DNA of 64,000 nt from Neospora caninum Liverpool (GCF_000208865.1 NC_018386.1:1426001-1490000); one strand, 5' to 3'; counted from the stretch's first letter, positions 24,201 through 36,118 are shown. A program made the numbers and translations. Notes: generated by a model not told the origin, from the sequence alone.

Positions 24201-27200
24201 ATGAATATGTATATGTGTGTTTGAGGGAGAACGTCTTTGCTTCTGCTGACTGTTGAAATGTGTGTTTCCAGGCCACCGCATCGTCCGGAGAGTCTTGCGC
24301 CGTCGCTTTTTTTGGTGGATTCTCGCTTTTCGCCGTCTGTCGGTCCGCCCCGCGACGAGGAGACTGTGTTTGAGAGTTTGTTTTCGGTGACGACTGGGCA
24401 GATGCCGCTGCAAGTCGCCGCTCTGCTTTTCCCCGCGGAAGGCACGCGGCTTCTCCTCGTGACCCGCGAAGGCGGCCTCGTCGCCCTCGGAGACGGCTGT
24501 GGGGTGCAGGGCGCGCCCCAGGCTATCGGCGGGGCGCAGGGCGTCTCGGCGCTTCGCCGGCACCTCGCGATCGACGAAATGGAGGGCGAAGCGCCGCGAG
24601 GCGAGGAGACAGAGACGCGTCTGCGGGGCAAAGCGGGAGAGAGAGGCGGCGACGCGAAGGAAAAGCTCGAGGCGATCGAGCAGCTGCGAATGCCCGGCAC
24701 GGCGACAATCACACCGAGGTTCTGGATCGACAAAAGTCGAATGGAGAGACTTCGAGGAATCGGCCACCTCGTTCTCCCAGGAGGCCGCCACGTCGACAGC
24801 GTAAGGGAGGTGAAAAGGAGAGAGAAGGAGAGCGAGGTGGAGGAAGGCGGGAGGGAGAGGCAGGAGAGTGAAAAGTGCGGGAAGGGCCGAGATCTACGTC
24901 GAGGGGAAACAAGAGGTTTGGAAAGGGAGGGAGAGTGGGGACGCGCGAGAGACGAACAAGTGCGCATTTCGCACGAAAAAGGCGAAGGGAAACGAGAAAG
25001 ACGCGCAGGAGAAGAGAAAGTCGTGTGTGTGTGTGTGTGTTCAAGTGGAATGCACGGCGATGTGAAACTGTTTGTCTGGTCCATCTTTCTTCTCTCGCCA
25101 GGTCGCAGCAGGCACCGACTACATTGTTATTCTGAGTTCGTCGTCGCGGCCTGGCTTCTCGCTCTCGTCCTCACTCTGTCTTCCTCTTCTTGTTTCTCCG
25201 AGTGCGCCCCAGAGCACCCAGAGCAGTCTTTCACTCCCGTCTCTTGCCCCCCGCCCGAGGCCTGCCTCCTCGACCGGCGAGTCTCTTCCCGCGCCGGTGC
25301 CCGGTGCGGCTTCGCCGCTCTCGCGGAGCAGTCTCGTCGCTGGCGCGTCAGGCCCGCTAGTTGGGCTCCAGTCTCCGCGGGCGCCGACCTCCGTCCGCGT
25401 CGACGGACCCGGGTCTCCGACTGCGAGCGCCACTTCTGGGGCTCCAGCGGCCTCTTCGTTTGGGCCTCTGGCGTCCGCGGGCTTCACTGCTTTTATGGAC
25501 AAACTCGGGTTGTCCCCGGCGTCAAGAGGGCTCTTCTTCTCCTCTGTCGCCTCCCCGCGCGGGCGAGAGTCGGCCGGCCCAGCCACGTCTCCGTCGCCAG
25601 AGCACACGCAAGGCGAAAGCGCGTCCCGGGGCGTGTCTCTTCCTGCGCTTTTCGGTGGTCGGCTCTCTCTCTCGACGCTCGTTCTTCCTCGTCCGGCGAC
25701 GGCCCAGGACTCAGGACCGGAGGCGCCGGAGACCCGAGAGGCGGAGGCGCGAGAGTCACTGTGGAAGACGTTCTCGCCTCGACACTGGTCCGCAGAAACG
25801 AAGACGTACGTCTTCACAGGAGAGAAGGTAGAATCCGAGCGCGACCTGACCCGCAACGGACGCGAGAGAACTAGAAGCCCTCGCGAGGAAGGCGCCAAAG
25901 GGTTTGCACAGACACGAGAGACAACGGAGACGCATGCGGCCGCCTCGCCGCGGAACGACCGGATGGTGGCCTTGCTCGAAGGCCTAGACAAGTGAGGAAC
26001 GGGAAAGAAAAAAGAGCAGGAAAAGAGAGGCAGAAGCCTGTGGACGCGAGAAGACGGTGTCGACGCCGCGAGGCCCACTGGAGCGAACTTTGAGGAAAAG
26101 GGGCTTTTTTAGCTGGAAATGGGGGCAAGCGCGAGGGGTTCGAAGGCGAAACAAGGAAGTCCTGTGTGTTCTCGCTTTTCTGCCCCCACTCTTTTCCCCG
26201 TCTCTCCATTGTCGCGAGTGCGCGCTCGCTTTCGCCTGGCCAGGTCGCCTCGTCTCTTCTCTGTGCGACCGTTCTTCCGCACCTGTCGCTTGTGCGTTCT
26301 CTCTTCTCCGCTGCAGGGGTTCCGGGCGTCTGTTCAGCCTGGTCAACAAGGTATTGCAGTTCCCGTTTTCCGTTCCCGAAGAAAGTCAAGATTTCCGTGC
26401 CAGCGCGGCGCTGCCTGGCGGCTCTGCCCATCGACTGCCTCAGGCAGCGGGCGCCGCCACGGCGTCCTCCTGCTCTGCGTCCGTCTCCTCCTTCTCTTCC
26501 TCGGTCCAGAGCCGGCCCGCTGGAGTCACCGGAGCTGCCTTGTTTGCGACTCCTCTGGAGACAGAAACGGAGCGCTGTGCAGTCCCGCATGCGTCGTCTG
26601 GGCTGCCGTGTGCCGCGTCGGGGCTCGCAAAGGCGGTGTACCCCAAGTGGGCGACTCCGCGGGCGATGGTCTTCTCGTCGGTCTCTTCCACGGCTCCTGC
26701 CTCGCGCGCCGCCAGTGCGGACAGCTCTTCTCTCGACTACGCGTGGGTCGTGCACCCCAAGACGCAGCCAGCGCAGAACTCGCCGCGGCAGTCTTCTGCG
26801 CACTCGTCCCTGTCGCACATTTCGTGGGAGATCAGTGGCGAGGGAGAGAGTCGCCACAGCTCGAGAGGCGAGGTCCCGGAGCGACAGGCTGCCGAGAGCA
26901 GAGCCTCTGGCGTCTCTCCCGCGGGCGGCAACGCGCCTTTCCTGTCCTCGCTCCTTCCGGCGGGAAGCGACTCGCGACTCGCGGAGAAAGCTGGAGGGCG
27001 GGACGCAGAGCGGCGGCGCGGAGGCGAAGAACAGCGAAAGCACCTGTGGGCTGCGGGGGGGAGACCCAGCCCCTACGCATCATTTGACGCGCCTCGCACC
27101 CCCTTGGGACACGTCCGCGCGGCGCCTGCTGCTTACGGGAGTCCCGTCTCTCCGTCTCTTGTGAACAGCGGATTCCCGTTCGCGCCTTCGGGATCGCCAG

Positions 27201-28378
27201 CCGCGTGGAACCACGTGACTTCTGCGTCTTCGGTCTTCTTTCCATCCGCTGTCTCTTCGCTGCCGAGCGGCACCGCACAGGCACAGGTGGGCGAGTCAGG
27301 CGACGCGTCGCGGAGTCTCTCGCAGTTTTCCTCTCAGGAGGCGCTCCCGCGGGCCGCCCGAAAGGTAGGAGGGGCGGAGCGCGAAGGTGACGCGGTCGCT
27401 CTCAGACCGCCGAGTGGGGTCCAGCACGTGCCGGCTGCGTACAGACACTTCGTTCATGGAGACCCGAGTCCAGGCGGGACCGATCGACAGCCTGCAGAGG
27501 GGCTCTCTGGCGGCTGGACGGCCTCTGGCGCAGCGAGTCGGAGCGAGCGAGGCGACAGCCAGTGCGTGCAAACCAGAGAGTGGCTACGAGGTGCGCCGCC
27601 GGAGCCGTGGCGTAGGGTGCATGCAGTCACGTCCTTCGCGTCCCACCACATCCAGGAGAGACGCGGCGTCTCAGATCCCGTGTACTCCGTCTCTTCGTCT
27701 GTGCAGCGCGCCGTGTGCGTGTCTTCGGAAATGCGCGACGGCGCGACAGCTGGTGGACGTACAGTCAGTGGAGTGGAGACTGCGCAGTTTCGAAGCCGGG
27801 GGCCAAACACAGTGGTGGGGGATTCTCAGCCCGTTTTCCAGAACTACGGCGGCGCTCGTGTGGCGAAAGAGCGACAGGGGGAGACTCTTCGCGCAGTGGC
27901 GAGTCGGGTGACTCCCGCGCCACGGGGCAGCGGGTTCTCGGATTGGTCGCTCGAGCACCGCGTCTTGTCTGGCTTCTCCGGCGCCCGTGCGGAGACGGTT
28001 TTCCGAGGCTACAGAGACGATGCGCAAGTCGCGTACATCCCCGCTTCGCGCACCTTCGACGGAGCAGCGATCGAGGGGGTGGAGAGACGGGGAGGCGAAG
28101 GGCCTTTCCCGCCCGCGGGGCTCGAGGGCTTTCAGACTCGCCGGGCGTGTGAGCCTCTGCCGGCAGCGGACGGCGGACCACGTGTCTCCTCGTTCTACGC
28201 GCGGCCTGCCACTGATCGGCTGCAGACGCCGACAGTCTTTGCGGTGCCACAGGCGCGCGAAGAGTCTGGACGAGACGGTGGAACGGTCGGAATCTCTGGA
28301 CCGGAAATCTACTACGGACGAGCGAATGCCTACGTGGGAGTACCCCAGTCCCTCTCCTTCCAGCACATCCGCAGGTGA
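12294..28378 (+). CDS. Giant RCC1-repeat (beta-propeller) protein
   Basis: Five exons join in frame: about 12294-21520, 21996-23777, 24272-24800, 25102-25991 and 26317-28378 (about 4,829 residues). RCC1 repeats run from about residue 3030 to 3860 and cross three introns: FSCGSNESGALGLG in exon 1, two LYTWGSN blades and LYMWGSN in exon 2, LYVWGRDTGNCLGLG and LWLWGD, then blade-like pieces in exons 3 and 4 (VAAGTDYIVIL). This is enough for one seven-bladed propeller, a fold used by RCC1-family Ran exchange factors and many scaffold or ubiquitin-pathway proteins; no Ran-specific residues were checked. The first 3,000 residues are unrecognised, with hydrophobic, helix-like blocks between Arg/Glu/Ser-rich linkers. 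The last 690 are Pro/Ser/Gly-rich and probably disordered. Exon 1 is 9.2 kb without a stop. The true start is uncertain: an ATG at 12786 or upstream exons are possible. Confidence 0.8.
14133..14195 (+). repeat. 21 bp coding tandem repeat (3 copies)
   Basis: Three head-to-tail 21 bp units start at 14133, 14154 and 14175 and encode a repeated SASSSVS heptapeptide inside the giant gene. Confidence 0.85.
19521..19583 (+). repeat. 21 bp coding tandem repeat (3 copies)
   Basis: Units start at 19521, 19542 and 19563 and encode ARxGRDE heptapeptides in the giant gene. The length is a multiple of three, so the frame is kept. Confidence 0.85.
24161..24215. repeat. TA microsatellite in intron 2 of the giant gene
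   Basis: TATATA runs are broken by TACATA and TGTATA, shortly before the acceptor at 24271. Confidence 0.8.
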
Positions 28379-28981
28379 AAGGAGAGAGAAGGGAAAGAGA
28401 GAAGATAGAGCAGAAGGGGAAAGGGAGACGGTGCAGGCGGCCCGCGAGTGACAAAGAACGCTCTTCAGGCATTGTGCTCGTAGCGGGGCACAAAGTTCGG
28501 CCTCTCTCGTGGGTTGAAAGCAGAGAGGAGAAAGCGGGAAAGGCAGAGAAGGGGGACAGTCTACGCACAGCCTGAGACTGGGTCTCACAGACGTGTGGAG
28601 TTTCAACGTGGTGTCTCCAGTCGGTTGGCGGCGTTTCGAAGCGGAGACAGCAACTGTTCGAAATCTATTTCTTTGTCTCGGCATTTTCGAGTGTCTGTAC
28701 ACCTGGCACGCGCGCACCGTTGCTTCTTCACAGGACAGCGGGCCGGCCACGGTCTTTTTCGAGCGAAACGTTTTCGCGTGGCCAGACAGGTTACGACAGA
28801 GAAACACAGGTCGAAGACAGCTCAGCTAGGATGCTCACTCTCTTTCTGAACTAGAAATGTCCCTCATCAGGGGAGGAGGTTCGTGGTTTGAAGGAGTCTT
28901 GCCCACCTGAAATTCAGTGCCCCCGCCCCACTCCCCCCCGCTAACTTCCCGGTTTTAAGCATCCCTTTTCTCTCAAATAAA

Positions 28982-29076
28982 GGGGACGGGTTTAGAATCG
29001 CGAACACGGAAAGGAACTGCACGTTACCCTAAACCCGTCTGTGCGTTCTTCTGCGACGGCCCGTGAGGGTGGATGG
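28982..29076 (+). repeat. Left arm of 95 bp inverted repeat
   Basis: Pairs base for base with 29372-29466 in reverse complement, 90 of 95 positions matching. It carries an internal CCCTAAACCC motif near 29027. Confidence 0.92.
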
Positions 29077-29371
29077 TGCGCCGGTATGCAGTTCCCTTTT
29101 GTCTCCAAACACAAGACACGGACAGAAGAGGCGACACTTTCTTGCCGTTTCCCTCTGTCTCCGCCCGAAAGGAGACACCCCGCATCCAAATGGTGCCGAG
29201 AAAACACTAGGGTTTTGTCAGGACTTGCCTAGCTGGCTCTGTCGCTGGTAGGCGACGTCGTCCCTCGACCCAGGGAGCCTCTTTTCTCTAACGTAGTTGT
29301 GTCGAAACTTCGTCAGGCTGGCGACAAGCAGAAACTGTTTTTTTGCTCCGTTAACGAAAGTGTCTATCCAG

Positions 29372-29466
29372 CCATCGACCCTCACGGGCCGTCGCAGAAT
29401 AACGCACAGACGGATTTAGGGTAACGCGCAGTTCCTTTCCGTGTTCACGATTCTAAACCCGTCCCC
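29372..29466 (-). repeat. Right arm of 95 bp inverted repeat
   Basis: Reverse complement of 28982-29076. It has ATTTAGGGTAA where the left arm has the complementary CCCTAAACCC, so one mismatch falls in the telomere-like motif. Confidence 0.92.
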
Positions 29467-30923
29467 AGCGCTAACGCCCTGCGATCGAGACCCCGCAGCG
29501 ATCCACTTCATAGCGTTTCTGCCTCTCTCCCCCAAGATTCGATCACCTCTTATCTGCGGTGTATGTACACCTGAGATGTCGCGAGGAACGTTTTGAGAGA
29601 CTTCTCCGCACAAAAGGGTTTGCATTCCTCTCGTGGAATGGTCGTGTCGGAAGAACGCCTCGAGGGGAGCTCTGCAGCGCTTCCGCTCAAGTCGAAATTC
29701 CCTCTTCATTGTCCCGCCTTCAGAGCCTGTGTTTTTGCGGTTTCGAATCCGCTTTCCTGACTAAATGATTTGTGGAGTCTGGCTTCTCCCCGGAAGGCTC
29801 CGAAAAAGCCTCACGCGCGCACAGACACACTGCGCATGTGCGGCCTGAAAACGGCGCCGCGCGTCCGATTTTGAGCGATTCGTCCCCTTTTCCGTGAGCC
29901 TCCTCGTTCTCGGCGGTTCATTTCACATGCTGGAGATAATACACTGAGAATCCATCCCCGGCAAATACGGCAGTTCCCCCTTTAAAAACGCGCGCAGCAT
30001 TCAGGCGCAGATTCCAGCGCACGCCTCTCTCCCACCTCCCAGCGAGCTTCGCTGCTCCCGGCAAGACACTGTTATTTTCTTCGCGACTTTTCTCCACGGT
30101 CGTCTTGTATGTCCTTTTCCGTTGGCGAACAGTTCTCTCTTTCACAGAGTTCCTCTATTCTTTAAGAAAAGCGCGAGTGAAGCGCCGCGATACTTTCCTC
30201 AGGGGGGCGAGAGAGGTCTGAGGAGCGACACCGTTGCCCGAGAGGGAACGGGGATAGCTGTTCCAGCGGACATGTTTTTCGCCGCGTTTCCGTGCCTGTG
30301 TTCGTCTTTTCTGAAGAGAACTCTGTCCGCTATTTTCGGCGAAATTGGCGAAACCTTCTCTGCCAAACGCGTCGTTTCTGTTTTCGGGAGCTTAAACCTG
30401 ACAGTCGCCGGGGTCGCAGCGGCGCCTCGAACGCGGGTCGCGGCGCAGTCTCGGTGTGTCTCGCTAGGAACGCGTCGAACTGGAGGGCCAAGACACCTGA
30501 GAGGCTGAGAGGGTTCAAGAGACTCTTCTTTCCCTGCGAGAAAGGCAAAACCTACACGAGAGAGGGTAGGGAAGGAAACGCCGGGGCGCGCAGAGCGGTC
30601 CAGCTCGGGCAAGCTTCCCCGTGACAATTCGACCCGACATCGAAGAAGGGCACATACGCCAAGTCTCCTGCCTTTTCAGGCGGACGCCTCGTCGTCGACC
30701 CCGTGTCATACTTACAAGGCAAGATCCCCGAAAACCAGATCCGTCGCGCTCCGGTGGCGGCCTCTTTGGCCAAAAGTCCTTTCACCCGAGGTCATCTGCG
30801 TTGCTGGCTCCTCGTCGCGGCATGTGGATGAGAGTCAACTTAGATTGAATCGGGTTTTCTTCTCGTCTGTCAGCCCCACAACCGCGGGGTTGTCTCGGTT
30901 TTTCCGCGGCCCCTTTTTTCGCC

Positions 30924-33900
30924 ATGGCTGCGAGCCGAAGGGTTCTGGGAGGGCGGGGGAGTCTCATCAATCCCTCTCCCTCTCTCGCTGCGCTCCCAGC
31001 TTCAGACTTTGCATGCCCCAGCAGAAGACCCGCTTCCTATTTGAGTGCGGCCTTCTCTGGCGAAAATGTGTCGCCTTCGATGCTCGACAAGAAGCGCCGC
31101 ATGCCTGCTCAGCCCTTTGCTTCGCGCACGTCCCACCTTCGCCCTGTGCCTGGAAGGGGTCTGTCCAGGCCTGCGCCTTCGCCTCGCGCTTCGAAGGATC
31201 CGGGAGAGCGGCCGGGAGAGAGAGGCGTGACGGGGAGAGGCGAGGAAGCGCAGCTGGAAGCGACGCGGCGCGAGGCTGCGAGAAGCAGAAATGACGGGCG
31301 AGGAGAGTCACAGAGACCCGAGGGAGAGGGGCGAGGCAGGGAGACGGAGAATGAGGAGGCGAGTGCGGCAGGAACGCGCAAATATCCGCAGAAAGGAAGC
31401 AAGAAGAGTGCGCAGCTCGCGCCGCTCCGAGAGAGGCTGGCCGCGTCGAAGGGTTCGGCTGGAAGCAGCTCGGAGACCCGCAGTCGAGGCTCTGTCGCCG
31501 CTCCGGCGCCTGCAGCGACCGGCTCGCCGAGGCGCCGCCGCGCAGGCGAGAGGCGAGACTCGGAGGCGGGAAGAGACAGCGTCTCGCCGAGCGAAGGCAG
31601 GAGGCGACGAGACAGAGGGGAGGCGAAGAAGACAGACGCGGGCGGAGAGAAACTGAGGGAGGAAGAAAAGAGGAAACGCGATCGCGCGAGCAAGCGAAGG
31701 TCCGGAGGCGCGAGCGGCAGCGAAGAAGACAGGGCAGAGGGAGACGAGAGAGGAAGAAGAGGCCGAGAGAGAGAAAGGCCTGGAGGCCGAGGAAGAAGCA
31801 ACGACAGCAAAAGCGGAAGTCCGGCAGAACGGGAGGTGGAAAGAAGAGAGAAGGGGTCTCTACGGCAAGCCGACAAACGGCGAGAAAATGAAGGCGATCC
31901 TGAAGAAGAGGAGCGAGCGGCTCGCCGACGACGCACAGTCATCCGAGAGGCGACGAAAACAGGTGCGCCGAGCCAACCGACCCTCACGTTGATTCCGACA
32001 CTCCGAAGAGTCAGAATGACGAGCTCCTCATCTACACGCGACATCCTCTGTTTCTGAAGTTTGTCCCCAACGCGTGTGCATGTGACATGGATTTAGATCT
32101 ACGCGACTTCTGTACCAGTGTATATAGACGGGTACCTGTAACGATGGGGAAATCTGTGGATCTACGTCCCTGTCGATGAGGTGTACAGACAGCTGCGTAG
32201 ATCGCAGGAAGAAAACGATGCACTTCGGGAGGTCGATAAGTGTATATTAAACGACACAAAGACAGTTGGAAGGCAAGAACCACAGATGGAGACGAAACCG
32301 GGAGTTTTCTCACATCGGGGTTTGAGCGTCTCGCGCATCTCTCAGCTCCCGTGCCAGTGTAGTCATTTTGTGTGCTCTCAACGTATCGAACAATGCATGG
32401 AGGTTTCTGATTTTGAAAATGTCGGCGTTGCAGGTGTTTGTCCTGTCTCTTTTGTGCAGCCAAAGAAGGCTTCCTTTACACTCGAGATTCGCTAGTTTCC
32501 AAAGTGGCGGAGAGCGGCTACGAGGTTTCGCGGGGAACCACATGCAGTGAGTTCTTAGCGTTTCAAGACGCCTCTCTCAGTCTTCCCCCTCCTTCCTAAA
32601 TTGTGTACTTTTGTATCTTCCTCTTCAACTCTCGTGTATGTCTCTCTTCCTCTCTTTTTCCCTCCTCTCTGTCCTCTCTTCTTCCACTGTCTCTCTTCTT
32701 CCCCTCTCTCTCTTCTTGCCTTCTCTCTCTTCTATGTGTCTCTTCATTTCGCTGTCTCGTGCGCTTGCTGTTTTCTGTCGCAGCTCCCTTGACGGTCGAG
32801 AAGGAGTTCATGGGGGGGATCATTTGCCTCAGTGCGGGGGCCTCGTTCGGCCCGGTCAACACTCAGGAAGGATTGACGGTTCGTCGTCGACAAGAAACAT
32901 CTTGTTCGTTTTCGTCTTCTGGAATTGTTTTTTCCTTTCTCCGTCTCTTGATGTTGCAACTTCTTCCATTTGTGTTTCTGGCTCTCTTGTCTGCCTCCGC
33001 CGTCTCGTTTCCGCTCGTTTCCATGCCTCTCTCATCTTCAGACATCGTTTGCCGTTTCCTACCTTTCTCTGTCATTTTTTCGACTTGCTCCTCTTTCCTC
33101 CCTTTCTCTTTCTCCTGCCTCTTTCTGTGATGTGTGTCTCTTATCCTGCCTCTCTCTGTGGTGTGTCATGAATCGCCTGAGCCTCTCAAGCGCGACGGTC
33201 TTGCGTCTCCCGATGCAAACATTTCTGCTTCCTGTTCTTTTCTCCCAGCGCCTGTTCGTCTTGGCGTGTGAAGACGGAAACCTCCAATTTGAATCGGGGC
33301 TGAAAGGGTCCTGCGCGCGAGTCTCGCAGTGTAAGGACACCGCAGAAACACACTGCTGTCGCTCTCTACGAGGGGGAAGCGACTGAGAAAGCGAGAGAAG
33401 GGAGGGGCGCGAGAAAGAGGGATAGAGAAGGGGAGAGGATACCATTTTCAACGTCGTGTCTGAAGTGTCTCTCTTCCGGTTTTTTCCAGCGCATGCACAA
33501 GGGCAGAAAATCCGCCCTTCTCCGTTCTCTTTCTTATATCGAAGTCGTTTAATGATCACCTGCTACAACCTCCCCTCTTCACTGTGCGTTTTTGGAGGAG
33601 ACTGGGTGCGGGTACAGGAGGAAAGAACGCGAGACGGTGGAACAGCAGACGGCGTTTTTTCTGTACCCACACCCACTCTTCTTTCCCCCCCCCCTGTCGG
33701 ACTTCAGATGTGTTCTCTCTCTTCTATCATCTTTTTCCTGTCTCATGTGCTTTGCCACCTTCCTTGCGGTCCTTTTCCAGCTGTCCCCGTGCCTTCCCTC
33801 CGCTGTCCTCCTTGTCCCCTCTTTTCCCTCCCTTGCACGGTCCGCCTGGTTCTTTCTCCTTTTTTCAGACGCAGAGCTTCTCGTCGCGCCGTTCAGCGCC

Positions 33901-34752
33901 TATGCGCTCACGAATCGCAGGTACGTCGCTCGCGTGTCGCCCTGAAGAGGAAACCACGCGCATAGACCCCCGTCTCCGATGAGCGCCGCAAAGGCGGGAA
34001 GGGGGAGCGCAGGGGGAAGGCGTCCGTTTACCGAGCAGTCTAGAGGCTGGGCGATCCAGAAAAGAAGGGCGTGAGGCCAGAAGTTCCCGACTGAAAAAAC
34101 GAGAACAAAGGAAGAAGAAAGAAAAGCTTGGAACACCGAGTTTCGCGTCTCGCCTTGCGCTACACGGGATTCCTAGGTATGGGGTAAACCTCGGAATCCA
34201 ATTGTACAGTGTGTAACAGGGAATCTAGCTTCAGCTGTTACCGAATCTGGCTGCTGTGGCCCGGACGTTTAGAACGGACCGACCTCTGTGCGAAAATCCG
34301 CCCGCAGCTCGTCGAGACACCGTCCGAGCTGCCATCGGAGGGTGTACACTCTGAGACGGTTCACGAGTTTCGGTGTCTTTCTCTTCCGAGCATCTTCGAT
34401 CCGTACGTGTGCCACGCTGAGCTCGAAAGACGCGAGCCTCTTGGAGGTGTCGACCTAAAGAGGCTCTGATCGCGGTAGACAGATAGATTCGGTTTCCACA
34501 GGCTGGCAAAAAAGGATTTCGCCAGTGCGCGAAAAAGACGCGGTCCCCGGTACACGGTTTGATTCAGGAAACGTTCCGCAGCTGGGGTCTGATGTTTGCA
34601 GTAAAACCAAGCCGGCTCGGCTCCTGCTGATGTCCAACGGCGTTGAAGAGTCACATTTCCAGCCTTCGCAGTTTCTGACAGAAGTTATTCCAGAGCGACT
34701 GCCAGTTGAATTTTGGCGCGAAGAACATCTTCGCGATGACCTCAGAAAATAA
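30924..34752 (+). CDS. Candidate CENP-C/Mif2-like kinetochore protein (C-terminal cupin)
   Basis: Seven exons join with every phase matching: 30924-31962, 32460-32546, 32784-32878, 33249-33330, 33869-33920, 34235-34446 and 34502-34752 (605 residues). The ATG sits in a good context (GCCATGG). Residues 1-346 are Arg/Lys/Glu-rich and disordered. Residues about 375-465 read as a CENP-C-type cupin without metal ligands: ICLSAGASFGPVNTQ, then LTRLFVLACEDGNLQF, then ELLVAPFSAYALTNR and IWLLW. This matches the strand pattern of the Mif2/CENP-C dimerisation domain (an NT turn, F-V-x-x-G, a V-P-x-x-x-x-Y-x-x-x-N loop). No canonical CENP-C nucleosome-binding motif was found. The exon 3 donor (GTTCGT) is weak, intron 6 is only 55 bases, and the last two exons are less certain than the first five. 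Confidence 0.55.
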
Positions 34753-35812
34753 ACAGGTTCCAACTGCTGGGCGTGTGGCTAGGCTGCACTCTCAGTCTCG
34801 GCGCCGCCGCACTGGTGACGCTGTCCAAGATCCCAGTTCAAGTGACAGCAGCAAATATGTCGCTGTCTCAAGGGGAACCGCAGAAAGCGCAACGAAACGC
34901 ATGCAAGTTTGTGTACCTCTAACGTCTGTACACATTTACCTTCACACGCACATGTAGACCATACCTAGCCATGGATTTCTGTAGGTATATTGTGCCGGCG
35001 CATGCACAGATACATACCAATATGGAGACACATGTCGGTTTTCATGTTCGACAGAAATGTGTGTCACGTTGAAAGCTTTGTCCTAGAAGCTTCTGGCCCG
35101 CGGTCCGCCCGTGCCCGTGTCCATTTCCTGCGGGGTCGAGAGTCGAACCTCGGTAGCTTGTGTGGGGGCAGGCATTTGCGGCGGTACGGGGTTATGGAAA
35201 ATATTTTTCCTGTGCACACATAAATGGGGTGTTTTGTGCCGAGAAAGTGTGTGAGATAAAGGCAAGAAGGATATGGAGCAAGATCTTGTTTTCATTCGGT
35301 GGGTCATGAGGGAAGACGTTACATGTCATCGCAAGCTCGCGCCTCTGTTGGCGGTTTCAGGAGACAGGGATTGTTTCTGGCGCGTTTGTTCTCCCGGTTC
35401 GGCATCTGTCGAGGAGCGAAGATGCGGAGGACTGAAGATACGCGAGTCTACTGGTAGCAAAAGATTTTCATCGGTGGAAACAAAACTCGGGCCGCGGGCC
35501 ATCTCGATCCTCATATTCAAAGATAATTCTATTTTTAAAAGTTTTAGATAAACGACATGTGAAGAGTCGGACCAACTTTCACGCACGACGATAATTACCC
35601 GACAAGGATTTTCGTACCTTCGCACCGTCATAATACAGCCGCCGTTTACATGTTACTGCACTGGGCGGAGTCCTGCCCGAGTAGCCTAAGGGATCGAACG
35701 GGGTGTGCAGCGATTTCTTCGTAAATGGTCCTGTTGCGTTGTCTCGTCCTTTGTTTTTACGGAAACTGTCCTCTTATCAAGATGAGCGCAAGGCGAGGCA
35801 AAAAGGACGAGA

Positions 35813-36118
35813 ATGGTGAACAGTCATTCCTGCGTCGGCGCGCGTTCTTCCCGTTCCCCGGGACGGTACAGATTCACTGTGGACGCCGACACCCGCGTGC
35901 GTGTGCGGAACAAGGCGATCCCTTCCCCCCTTCTGCAAGAAGTGTTTTCGTTCCTAATCGGGGAACGGCTGTCGTGTATAGGATCAGAATCTGGAGCACA
36001 CACGCATGACTGGCCTTTCGTCGCGAGTTCATCAGCCACATGTGTTCAGCTTCCACGCAGCCTCAGTCGACTAGCGTATGTGAATACAGAACTCTATGAT
36101 TCTGAAGCATCGTTTTGA
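35813..36118 (+). CDS. Possible small protein or exon, unrecognised
   Basis: An open frame of 101 codons from ATG to TGA. The segment after about codon 18 (FTVDADTRVRVRNKAIPS onward) has ordinary globular composition. A second frame through the same bases, starting at the ATG near 35782, also looks protein-like for 75 codons, so the frame is not settled. No family recognised. It may be a decayed exon. Confidence 0.25.
   Translation: MVNSHSCVGARSSRSPGRYRFTVDADTRVRVRNKAIPSPLLQEVFSFLIGERLSCIGSESGAHTHDWPFVASSSATCVQLPRSLSRLAYVNTELYDSEASF

Larger units (their letters stand above)
28982..29466. mobile_element. Candidate non-autonomous foldback / MITE-like element
   Basis: Two 95 bp arms, 28982-29076 and 29372-29466, are reverse complements with five mismatches and no gaps. 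They enclose about 295 bp without a usable open frame. The arms begin GGGGACGGGTTTAG and contain TTACCCTAAACCCG, so each arm can also fold on itself (ACGGGTTTAG against CTAAACCCGT). No transposase and no clear target-site duplication are seen at the ends (left flank ATAAA, right flank AGCGC). It could be a short transposon relic, a duplicated telomere-like fragment or a structured RNA locus; the inverted repeat itself is certain. Confidence 0.5.
28379..30923. other. Intergenic spacer carrying a candidate inverted-repeat element
   Basis: This is the 3' region of the giant gene followed by the promoter side of the next plus-strand gene. Apart from the inverted-repeat element at 28982-29466, no coding sequence is supported. 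Small frames near 30122-30630 have no recognisable content. Confidence 0.5.

Noticed and set aside
30967..32044. Minus-strand frames antisense to exon 1 of the CENP-C candidate
   Set aside because: Ser/Arg/Leu-rich mirror of the Arg/Glu-rich plus strand; no splice partners.
31999..32100. Protein-like frame (NDELLIYTRHPLFLKFV) just after exon 1 of the CENP-C candidate
   Set aside because: Requires phase 0 entry while exon 1 ends in phase 1, and it cannot be joined to the next exon. It is probably intronic.
34231..34654. Two minus-strand frames of about 95 codons opposite the last CENP-C exons
   Set aside because: The plus-strand reading keeps splice phase and has better composition (SNGVEESHFQPSQFLTEV). 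The antisense frames have no partners.
35095..35170. Possible minus-strand tRNA (GGTTCGACTCTC B-box-like)
   Set aside because: No A box and no cloverleaf arms could be paired.
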